Below are positions 1 to 5,114 of a DNA stretch of 5,114 nucleotides, in pieces. Made by a program: the position numbers and the translations under genes. The stretch is from an uncultured Clostridia bacterium (GTDB lineage: Bacteria > Bacillota > Clostridia > Christensenellales > CAG-138), in assembly GCA_946183765.1 (NCBI GenBank), contig CAMHDC010000115.1, forward strand, positions 1 to 5,114, given 5' to 3'. Numbering within the stretch: the stretch's first letter is position 1; each line of letters starts with the position of its first letter. Below the pieces are notes generated by a model. It did no database searches. It was not told where the DNA came from and saw only the letters and a list, made by a program, of their open reading frames with translations.

Positions 1-200
1 GGGGAGAGGTCCATGGCGGTGACGGCAAAGCCCCGCTTCGCCAAAGCCACCGACAGGTGCCCCAGGCCGCATCCCCCTTCGAACAGGGTGCCGCCGGGGG
101 CAAGATAGGCCGCCGCCTTTTCGGCCAAAAGTTCGTAGCTATGGGTATATGACGCGCTGTCCTCCCAAAAGGCGGCGCTTTCTTCGGTCCAGGCGAACAT
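1..200 (-). CDS. class I SAM-dependent methyltransferase, N-terminal part (runs off left edge)
   Basis: Only the first 66 residues are in the window. They begin MFAWTEESAAFW and include a glycine-rich LFEGGCGLGH segment at residues 39-48, which matches motif I of Rossmann-fold methyltransferases (the usual form is V-L-D-x-G-C-G-x-G). VTAMDLS follows at 60-66, where the acidic residue D64 at the end of strand beta-2 normally contacts the ribose of S-adenosylmethionine. E41 stands where many relatives have D. The start is fixed by an AAGGAGG ribosome binding site inside the end of the upstream ATPase gene, 7 bases before the ATG. The ATG also overlaps the ATPase stop as TGATG, so translation is probably coupled. 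The substrate cannot be told: the substrate-binding half is outside the window. Being third in an ABC importer operon suggests that it acts on the imported compound or its carrier, but this is only context. Confidence 0.85.
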   Translation of the reverse strand, partial: MFAWTEESAAFWEDSASYTHSYELLAEKAAAYLAPGGTLFEGGCGLGHLSVALAKRGFAVTAMDLS

Positions 201-970
201 CAGTCCGCCTCCTTAGGCACCAGCACCGGCCCCTGTTCCGTCTCGACAAGGTCGATCCGCCGCCCGTAAAGCTGCTGCAGCAGGTCCGCCGTGACGATCT
301 TTCGGGGCGTTCCCAGGGCCAGCATCCGCCCTGCCTTCAGGGCCAGGGCCCGATCCGCATACCACAAGGCATGTTGAGGATCGTGGGTGGAGAGGAGGAC
401 CGTATACCCCGCCCGGCTCAGATCCCGAACCACGCCCAGCACGTGGAGCCGGTTCCCGTAGTCCAAGCTGGCCGTTGGCTCGTCCATCAGCAGGATCTTT
501 GCCTGCTGGGCGAGGGCCCGGGCGATGAACACCAGCTGCTGCTCCCCGCCGGACAGGTGGTCGAAGGGACGCTCGGCAAGATGTCCGATGTTCACCCGCG
601 CCATGGCGTCGCGGGCCGCGGCCCGCTCCTTCTCCCCGGGCAGGTTGAAGGGGGAGAGGGTGTGGCTGGTGCCCATGAGCACCATATCGAAGGCGCTGTA
701 CCGGAAGGACAGGGGATGGGCCTGGGGGATGGCGGCCACCCGGTGGGCCCGCTCCCGGGGCGTGAGGGCGGCCAAATCGGCGCCGTCGGCGGCGATGCGG
801 CCCGAGTATTTGCGCTCCTGGCCCATGACGCACTTGAAAAGCGTGGTCTTGCCCACACCGTTGGGGCCCAGGATGGCCAGCAGCTCTCCGGCTTCGGCGG
901 TGAAGGTCAGCTCGTGGAGCACTGGGTGCTTCCCATAGCTGAAGCTCAGGTTTTCCACGGTCAAACTCAT
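200..970 (-). CDS. FecCD-type ABC importer, ATP-binding subunit (FepC/BtuD/MolC-like)
   Basis: This 256-residue protein is a complete ABC ATPase that should power import through the neighbouring permease from the cytoplasmic face. All nucleotide-binding motifs are present: Walker A GPNGVGKTT at 35-43, Q-loop Q83, signature LSGGEQQ at 139-145, Walker B ILLMDE at 159-164, D-loop SLD at 168-170 and H-loop H196. The stretch YSAFDMVLMG at 91-100 is typical of the FepC/BtuD branch that partners FecCD permeases. The reading frame stays open upstream to 1162, but the true start is the ATG at 970: similarity begins at MSLTVENLSF and a GGAGG site lies 7 bases upstream. The start overlaps the permease stop as ATGA. 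Iron-siderophore, haem, cobalamin, molybdate and tungstate are all transported by this family. The segment from YSAFD to the signature resembles Haemophilus MolC as I recall it, giving a weak lean to molybdate/tungstate. Confidence 0.95.
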   Translation of the reverse strand: MSLTVENLSFSYGKHPVLHELTFTAEAGELLAILGPNGVGKTTLFKCVMGQERKYSGRIAADGADLAALTPRERAHRVAAIPQAHPLSFRYSAFDMVLMGTSHTLSPFNLPGEKERAAARDAMARVNIGHLAERPFDHLSGGEQQLVFIARALAQQAKILLMDEPTASLDYGNRLHVLGVVRDLSRAGYTVLLSTHDPQHALWYADRALALKAGRMLALGTPRKIVTADLLQQLYGRRIDLVETEQGPVLVPKEAD

Positions 971-2001
971 AGCTTTTCCTCCTTCCGCATGATGAGGTAA
1001 AGGAAGAAGGGCGCGCCCACCAGGGCGGTCAGAATGCCGATGGGGATCTCCACGGTCAGCAGGTTTCGGGATACGTCGTCCACCAGCAGCAGAAAAGCGG
1101 CCCCACAGAGAAAGCTCCCGGGCATGAGATACCTGTGATCGCTGCCCAAAACCTTTCGGCACAGATGGGGCACCACCAGCCCTACCCAGCCGATCATGCC
1201 CGAGAAGGACACGCTGGCGGCGGTGACGAGGGTGGAGGAAAGGAGCAAAGCGAGGCGCACCCGGCCGGTGTTCACCCCCAGGGCCCGGGCTTCGCTCTCC
1301 CCCAGGCTCAGCAGGTTCAGCTGCCAGCGTAGCAGGAACAGGGGCGCCAGGCCGATCGCCATGGGCAGAAAGGCCAGGGGGATGTCGGAAAGCCGGGTCC
1401 CCGACAGAGAGCCCATGAGCCAGTAGGTGATCTGGGGCAGCTGATTGGAGGGATCGGCTACCAACTTAATATAGGATGTACCGGCGTTGAACAGGGAGGA
1501 GAGCATGATGCCCGCCAATATGAGGTTGATGAGCCGGGCCCCCGGCGCCCGCCGGGCCACCAGCATCACCAGGCCCACGGTCAAGAGCCCGAAGCAAAAG
1601 GCGCTGAGGGTGATCATTCGGGTGGACGCCCCCAGCAAAATGGCCAGGGCGGCCCCGAAGGCGGCCCCGCTGGAGGCCCCCAGAATGTCCGGGGAGGCCA
1701 TGGGGTTGTGGAACACCCCCTGAAAGGCGGCCCCCGCCGCGGACAGGGAACAGCCCACCAGGCACGCCATCAGGATGCGGGGCAGACGGATGTTGATGAC
1801 CACCGTCTCCATCTCCCGTGTCCAGGTCCTCGCCAGAGCCCCCTTTCCGGCGAACAGCTCCGCAAAGCGGGTGCAGAGTATCTTCACCACGGTGAAGGGC
1901 GGCACCCCGTATCGGCCCAGGGAGAAGGAGACAAGAAACAGAGCCGCCAGCATAAGGCTCATAGCCAACAGGGTGCGGCGGGCTTTTCTTTCGCGGTGCA
2001 C
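967..2001 (-). CDS. FecCD-family ABC importer permease (possibly MolB-like)
   Basis: This 344-residue polytopic inner-membrane protein has the usual FecCD length. A basic N-terminus (HRERKARR) is followed by a first membrane helix at about 11-29. The family block RLPRILMACLVG...AFQGVFHNPMASPDILG is at 72-108, and the conserved SFSGMIGWVGLVVPHLCR block, which includes the coupling region to the ATPase, is at about 265-282. The ending EIPIGILTALVGAPFFLYLI is characteristic. The segment ADPSNQLPQITYWLMGS at 182-198 resembles the MolB subgroup more than BtuC, from memory. The start is a GTG at 2001 with AAGGAGG 6 bases upstream. The open frame continues to 2904, but that upstream part is antisense to the divergent gene and is not coding. 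An internal ATG at residue 14 lies within the first helix and is less likely. The permease is first in the operon, with no binding-protein gene before it, which is unusual. Substrate is not proven. Confidence 0.93.
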   Translation of the reverse strand: MHRERKARRTLLAMSLMLAALFLVSFSLGRYGVPPFTVVKILCTRFAELFAGKGALARTWTREMETVVINIRLPRILMACLVGCSLSAAGAAFQGVFHNPMASPDILGASSGAAFGAALAILLGASTRMITLSAFCFGLLTVGLVMLVARRAPGARLINLILAGIMLSSLFNAGTSYIKLVADPSNQLPQITYWLMGSLSGTRLSDIPLAFLPMAIGLAPLFLLRWQLNLLSLGESEARALGVNTGRVRLALLLSSTLVTAASVSFSGMIGWVGLVVPHLCRKVLGSDHRYLMPGSFLCGAAFLLLVDDVSRNLLTVEIPIGILTALVGAPFFLYLIMRKEEKL

Positions 2002-2004
2002 GGT

Positions 2005-2015
2005 CCTCCTCCTTT
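2005..2015 (-). promoter_or_regulatory. ribosome binding site that decides the permease GTG start
   Basis: On the minus strand the run AAAGGAGGAGG lies just upstream of GTG at 2001, with about 6 bases between the AAGGAGG core and the start. This selects the GTG over the internal ATG 13 codons later, and shows that the long upstream extension of the frame is not translated. It abuts the 24-bp palindrome at 2017-2040, so a protein bound there, or an RNA hairpin formed by it, could also affect ribosome access. Confidence 0.8.
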
Positions 2016-2016
2016 C

Positions 2017-2040
2017 CGTTATCTTCACGTAAAAATAACG
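2017..2040. promoter_or_regulatory. 24-bp palindromic operator candidate, ModE-box-like
   Basis: Seen directly: arms CGTTAT and ATAACG separated by 12 bases, with a palindromic ACGT at the exact centre and further symmetric T/A pairs. By hand, 20 of 24 positions obey the dyad. It lies just downstream of the predicted start point of the transporter promoter (-10 at 2050-2055) and upstream of its ribosome binding site, a classical repressor position. From memory, the Escherichia coli modA operator bound by ModE-molybdate has the same CGTTAT-N12-ATAACG arms. It does not match the Fur or Gram-positive Zur consensus that I know. Alternatives are a different metal-responsive repressor or a leader RNA hairpin. 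Confidence 0.6.
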
Positions 2041-2049
2041 CTCGCCTAC

Positions 2050-2078
2050 AGTATACCGCACCCAGACCCATTTGTCCA
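2050..2078 (-). promoter_or_regulatory. sigma-70/SigA-type promoter of the ABC transporter operon
   Basis: Read on the minus strand, the -35 box TGGACA (2073-2078, 5 of 6 to TTGACA) is followed by an exact 17-base spacer and the -10 box TATACT (2050-2055, 5 of 6 to TATAAT). Transcription should start near 2043, giving a leader of about 40 bases before the GTG at 2001. The palindrome at 2017-2040 occupies most of that leader. Confidence 0.75.
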
Positions 2079-2099
2079 GCCCCTTGGGCAAAGAGGGGA

Positions 2100-2128
2100 T
2101 TGCCTGGGCCGCCGATCCGTGGTATATT
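2100..2128 (+). promoter_or_regulatory. divergent promoter of the phosphorylase/DUF3267 pair
   Basis: The -35 candidate TTGCCT (2100-2105, 4 of 6) is followed by a 17-base spacer and the -10 candidate TATATT (2123-2128, 5 of 6). The start point would be near 2135, about 26 bases before the ATG at 2161. It lies back to back with the transporter promoter, the two -35 boxes being 21 bases apart. A small dyad, GGCAA-N8-TTGCC (2087-2104), sits between them and overlaps this -35 box. Confidence 0.55.
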
Positions 2129-2160
2129 CTGTCATACGATCGATACCTTAAGGAGCCCCC

Positions 2161-2910
2161 ATGATCATCCACGACTACGATCCGCAGACCCCGTCCATGA
2201 TCCGGCTGGAACCCTTTTACGGCGAGAGGAAGCACCTGGTGGACAAGTGCCTCATCCTCTTTTCCAAGGAGATCCACGACCATCTTCTCAGCCAATACGA
2301 CTGCGCCGTTATCGGCCGCATCGGCGCCTGTAACGGCTATACCCCCATCTACAGCTTTTCGCTGGAAGGGGAGCCCGTGGCCTTCTATCTCAGCGCCATC
2401 GGATCCGCCATTGCCTCCGGCTCCTGCTACGAGGTCCACTGGCAGACGGGGGCGACGAAGTTCGTCATGTTCGGCTCCTGCGGGAGTTTGGACGGGGAGG
2501 CGACCCGAGGCAGGTACATCGTCCCCACCGAAGCCTATCGGGGCGAGGGCGCTTCTTATTACTATGCTCCGGCCGCCGACTATATCGGGGTAAAGAACGC
2601 CGACAAAGTGGCCGCGATCCTTTCTGAGCTGGGCGCGCCCTGGGTGAAGGGCCGGGTGTGGACCACGGATTCCATGCTCCGGGAGACCGTGGGCCTGGTC
2701 CAGCGGCGCAAAGCCGAGGGCTGCGTCGCCGTGGAGATGGAGCTGGCCGGCGTGGAGGCCCTTTGCAGCTTCTACGGCCTGGAACTCTACGACTTCCTGG
2801 AGGCCGGGGACGTGCTGGCGGAAAGTGGCTACGACGCCACGGGTCTGAAGAGCGCCAACCATCACCTGGGTAAGCTGTTCCTGGCGCTCGAGATCGCGAA
2901 ACAAATATAA
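2161..2910 (+). CDS. nucleoside phosphorylase family protein (PNP/UDP type)
   Basis: This 249-residue cytoplasmic protein has the length and fold signature of the PNP_UDP_1 superfamily, whose members split a nucleoside with phosphate into base and ribose 1-phosphate. Visible motifs are FGSCGSL at 104-110 (glycine-rich phosphate/base site, usually G-T/S-C-G), VWTTDSMLRET at 166-176, and VAVEMELAG at 189-197, where the EME triplet normally holds the ribose hydroxyls. D217 in EAGDVLAE is in the place of the usual general acid. Oddly, the N-terminal phosphate-binding GDP-x-R loop of classical uridine and purine phosphorylases is not evident; the matching region reads KCLILFSKE. It may be a divergent phosphorylase or use a different substrate. 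AAGGAG 5 bases before the ATG supports the start. It is followed 11 bases later by the DUF3267 gene, probably in the same transcript. Purine or pyrimidine preference cannot be assigned. Confidence 0.9.
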   Translation: MIIHDYDPQTPSMIRLEPFYGERKHLVDKCLILFSKEIHDHLLSQYDCAVIGRIGACNGYTPIYSFSLEGEPVAFYLSAIGSAIASGSCYEVHWQTGATKFVMFGSCGSLDGEATRGRYIVPTEAYRGEGASYYYAPAADYIGVKNADKVAAILSELGAPWVKGRVWTTDSMLRETVGLVQRRKAEGCVAVEMELAGVEALCSFYGLELYDFLEAGDVLAESGYDATGLKSANHHLGKLFLALEIAKQI

Positions 2911-2921
2911 GGAGGAAACCC

Positions 2922-3491
2922 ATGCAATCCACCTGGACCCTGCCCGAAGGCTACGGGCAAAAATTCACCATCGACCTGAAGGACAATAAGAAGCAGTTCT
3001 GGATCGTCAACGGCCTGTCCATCGCTATCATGCTCCTGCTGCTGGCGGGGTTCTTCCAGCTCATGTGGTACGGATTTATGGAGCTGCACTTCGAGGGCCT
3101 GCCCGTTCAGGCTCTGGTGATGCTGGGCGGCATGATCGCCTACATCCCCCTCCACGAGCTGGTCCACGGGGTGTGCATCCGCCGCTTCTCCGGCAAAAAG
3201 GCCAAGTACGGTTTCACCCTGGTCTACGCCTACGCCGGGAGCGACTGCTATTTCAACAAGCGGGACTACCTCATCATCGCCGTGGCCCCGGTGGTGTTCT
3301 GGGGCATCGTCTTCCTGTTCCTTCTGTTCCTGCTGCCCGTGAACTGGCGGTGGGTGCCCTACGTGTGGGAGCTTTTCAACCTGTCCGGCGCGGCGGGGGA
3401 CTTCTACGTGTTCCACCGCCTCCGTAAGGAGTCCGACGCCATCCTCTGCCAGGACACGGGCGTGAAGATGGCTGTCTTCGACAGGGTATAA
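2922..3491 (+). CDS. DUF3267-type membrane protein, putative zincin metalloprotease
   Basis: This 189-residue protein has a short soluble N-terminus (about 25 residues) and three clear hydrophobic segments: about 27-50, 60-80 and 115-140. The second runs into HELVHG at 78-83, an HExxH zinc motif with catalytic glutamate E79. The later NLSGAAGD at 153-160 could supply a third metal ligand (D160), as in site-2-protease-like membrane zincins. The ending DTGVKMAVFDRV is of the DUF3267 style. It should therefore be a membrane-embedded zinc peptidase or a fold relative; no substrate is known to me for this family. A GGAGG ribosome binding site 7 bases upstream fixes the start. It follows the phosphorylase by 11 bases and is presumably co-transcribed. 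No terminator hairpin is seen after its stop. Confidence 0.85.
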   Translation: MQSTWTLPEGYGQKFTIDLKDNKKQFWIVNGLSIAIMLLLLAGFFQLMWYGFMELHFEGLPVQALVMLGGMIAYIPLHELVHGVCIRRFSGKKAKYGFTLVYAYAGSDCYFNKRDYLIIAVAPVVFWGIVFLFLLFLLPVNWRWVPYVWELFNLSGAAGDFYVFHRLRKESDAILCQDTGVKMAVFDRV

Positions 3492-3503
3492 AACTGTATA
3501 TTC

Positions 3504-3514
3504 TTTCCGGGAAA
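3504..3514. promoter_or_regulatory. small dyad abutting the hutH -35 box
   Basis: TTTCCGGGAAA is a perfect 11-base dyad around a single central base and ends exactly where the -35 hexamer TTGACT begins. A one-base loop cannot make a hairpin, so if functional it would be a protein site. It is short enough to occur by chance. Confidence 0.25.
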
Positions 3515-3543
3515 TTGACTTGCCATCGGGAGAATGGTAGTAT
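3515..3543 (+). promoter_or_regulatory. sigma-70/SigA-type promoter of hutH
   Basis: TTGACT (3515-3520, 5 of 6) is followed by a 17-base spacer and TAGTAT (3538-3543, 4 of 6). A start near 3550 would leave about 32 bases of leader. The ribosome binding site GGAGG at 3568-3572 lies 9 bases before the ATG at 3582. This shows that hutH need not depend on transcription from the preceding pair. Confidence 0.65.
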
Positions 3544-3581
3544 GATCGGTAGAGAAATGTGATTCGTGGAGGTATCCTGCC

Positions 3582-5114
3582 ATGGATGTGGATCATTCCC
3601 TTGCCCCGGTCGTACTGGACGGAGAGAGCCTGACCATCGAGAAGGTGGTGAGCGTGGCCCGGTTCAACGCCCCGGTGAAGCTGTCTGAGGCTTGCTATGC
3701 GGACATCGACCGGGCGCGGGCCCTGGTGGAAAAGATCCTGCGGGAGGACCGCCGGGTCTACGGCATCTCCACCGGCTTCGGCGAATTCTCCAAGGTGAAC
3801 GTGGGTCATGAGCAGAGCGCCCAGCTCCAGGAGAACCTGATCCTGAGCCATTGCGTGGCCACGGGCACCCCCTTCGGCCGGGAGATCGTCCGTGCCATGA
3901 TGCTCCTTCGGGCCAACGCCCTCGTCAGGGGAAATTCCGGCATCCGGCGGGAGCTCATCGAATGCCTTATCGCCATGCTGAACAAGGACGTGACCCCTGT
4001 GGTGCCCCGGCAGGGGTCCCTGGGCGCGTCCGGCGATCTTGCGCCCTTGGCCCACATGGCCCTGGTGCTCATCGGCCGGGGCGAAGCCTGGTATGGGGGG
4101 GAATGCCTCCCCGGGGCTGAGGCCATGAAACGGGCCGGCATCCCCACCTATCATCTGCTGGCCAAGGAGGGCCTGGCCCTCATCAACGGCACCCAGTGCA
4201 TGACCGCCATCGGCACCCTGGTGTGGTACGATCTCGATCGCGGGGCGAAGCTGGCTGATATCACCGCCTCCATGACCATGGAAGCCCTCACCGCCCTCAC
4301 CTCCGCCTTCGATCCCCGCATCCACGCCCTGCGCCCCCAGCGGGGCCAGAGCCTGGTAGCCAAAAACATCCGGCTCCTGCTGGAGAACAGCCCCACGGCG
4401 GAGGCCTCCAGGGACCTCAGAGTCCAGGACGCATACGCCATCCGCTGCATCCCCCAGGTCCACGGGGCCGTCCGGGACTCCGTCGCCTACGTGCGCAGCG
4501 TCCTGGAGATCGAGATGAACTCTGTTACCGACAATCCCATCCTGTTCCCGGAGGACGAGAGCGTCATCTCCGGCGGCAACTTCCACGGGGAGCCTGTGGC
4601 CCTGGTCATGGACTTCCTGGGCATCGCGGCGGCGGAGCTCTGCTCCATCAGCGAACGGCGGCTGGAGCGCATGGTGAACCCCACCCTCAGCAACGGCCTG
4701 CCCGCCTTTCTCACGCCCCGGGGCGGCCTCAACTCCGGCTATATGATCTGCCAGTATGCGGCGGCCTCCATCGTCTCCGAAAACAAGGTCCACGCCCATC
4801 CCGCCTCCGTGGACAGCATCCCTTCCTCCGCCAACCAGGAGGACCACGTGAGCATGGGTACCACCGCAGCCCGCAAGTGCCGGACCATCGTGAAGAATCT
4901 CTATTCCGTCCTGGCCTTCGAGCTCATGGCGGCGGTCCAGGCTATCGACCTTAGGGGCATCGCCGACAGGCTCTCCCCGGTCCACAGGGAGATCTACGAT
5001 CTGGTCCGGTCCGTCGTCCCCTTCTGCGAAGACGATCACGAGCTTCGCGTGGACGTAAGCGCCATGAACGAGCTCATCCGCTCCGGGAAGATCGAAACCC
5101 TGGTGGCCCGGATG
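3582..5114 (+). CDS. hutH: histidine ammonia-lyase (stop codon beyond right edge)
   Basis: HutH removes ammonia from L-histidine to give trans-urocanate, the first step of histidine breakdown, in the cytoplasm as a homotetramer. All 511 visible codons are open. Bacterial HAL is about 510 residues and the last residues (SGKIETLVARM) match the family C-terminus, so the gene is nearly complete. The triad A149-S150-G151 in GASGDLAPLAH cyclises into the MIO electrophile. Active-site residues map onto Pseudomonas putida HAL: Y60 (Y53), H90 (H83, favouring histidine), N202 (N195), Y285 and R288 (Y280, R283), and E420 (E414) in SANQEDHVSMG. This makes HAL far likelier than phenylalanine or tyrosine lyase. 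The start follows GGAGG by 9 bases. It has its own promoter. No other hut gene is visible; hutU, hutI or formiminotransferase genes would have to lie to the right or elsewhere. Confidence 0.97.
   Translation, partial: MDVDHSLAPVVLDGESLTIEKVVSVARFNAPVKLSEACYADIDRARALVEKILREDRRVYGISTGFGEFSKVNVGHEQSAQLQENLILSHCVATGTPFGREIVRAMMLLRANALVRGNSGIRRELIECLIAMLNKDVTPVVPRQGSLGASGDLAPLAHMALVLIGRGEAWYGGECLPGAEAMKRAGIPTYHLLAKEGLALINGTQCMTAIGTLVWYDLDRGAKLADITASMTMEALTALTSAFDPRIHALRPQRGQSLVAKNIRLLLENSPTAEASRDLRVQDAYAIRCIPQVHGAVRDSVAYVRSVLEIEMNSVTDNPILFPEDESVISGGNFHGEPVALVMDFLGIAAAELCSISERRLERMVNPTLSNGLPAFLTPRGGLNSGYMICQYAAASIVSENKVHAHPASVDSIPSSANQEDHVSMGTTAARKCRTIVKNLYSVLAFELMAAVQAIDLRGIADRLSPVHREIYDLVRSVVPFCEDDHELRVDVSAMNELIRSGKIETLVARM

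Noticed and set aside
149..1000. A 283-codon plus-strand open frame opposite the ABC ATPase.
   Set aside because: The opposite strand encodes an ATPase with every diagnostic motif; this frame has no domain resemblance and composition typical of an antisense shadow.
2017..2040. The palindrome as a Fur or Zur box or a rho-independent terminator.
   Set aside because: It does not match the GATAAT-type Fur or TCGTAAT-type Zur patterns. The stem is AT-rich with mismatches and has no following T-run, so termination is unlikely.
2002..2904. The N-terminal 300-codon extension of the permease frame.
   Set aside because: It runs antisense through the phosphorylase gene and across the divergent promoter region. 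A GTG with a strong ribosome binding site at 2001 gives the normal family length.
3496..3520. A possible CodY-like site before hutH.
   Set aside because: The dyad TTTCCGGGAAA has C/G at the inner positions and lacks the A/T-rich outer arms of the CodY consensus as I know it.
2862..5039. A 725-codon open frame on the minus strand opposite hutH and the DUF3267 gene.
   Set aside because: It is a shadow of GC-rich genes on the other strand. The translation is low in complexity, rich in G, D, H, V and P, and has no recognisable domain, whereas the plus-strand frames give full-length known families.
1..5114. CRISPR arrays, tRNA or rRNA genes, insertion sequences and attachment sites.
   Set aside because: No regularly spaced repeats, tRNA-like folds, transposase-like proteins or terminal repeats were seen by eye. 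The window is almost fully packed with ordinary genes.

Overview
The window reads as GC-rich bacterial chromosome, judged by eye. Its genes have strong GGAGG-type ribosome binding sites, some 1- to 4-base gene overlaps and compact sigma-70/SigA-like promoters. Together with a clostridial-style gene set (FecCD-type ABC importer, DUF3267 protein, HutH), this suggests a high-GC Firmicute, perhaps of the Oscillospiraceae type. That assignment is inference; no rRNA or marker gene is present.

Layout. The left 2 kb is a minus-strand operon read from a promoter near 2050-2078. It starts with a FecCD-family permease (GTG start at 2001), continues with its ABC ATPase (start 970, overlapping the permease stop as ATGA), and then a class I SAM-dependent methyltransferase (start 200, overlapping the ATPase stop as TGATG) that runs off the left edge. 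No substrate-binding protein gene is visible. Between promoter and ribosome binding site lies a 24-bp near-perfect palindrome with arms CGTTAT-N12-ATAACG. Its layout resembles the ModE (molybdate-responsive) operator as I remember it. Sequence details of the permease and ATPase also fit the MolBC branch of FecCD transporters, so molybdate or tungstate is a plausible cargo, but this is unproven.

A divergent promoter at 2100-2128 drives a plus-strand pair: a nucleoside phosphorylase-family protein (2161-2910) and, 11 bases later, a small multi-pass membrane zincin-like protein of the DUF3267 type (2922-3491).

A 90-bp gap then holds a separate promoter (3515-3543) for hutH, histidine ammonia-lyase. 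All 511 codons visible are open and the stop must lie just beyond the right edge. HutH deaminates L-histidine to trans-urocanate, the first step of histidine catabolism.

The three transcription units have no obvious shared pathway. A speculative link is that purine bases released by a nucleoside phosphorylase feed molybdenum hydroxylases, which would fit a Mo transporter next door. The most rewarding element to test is the operator-like palindrome in front of the transporter.
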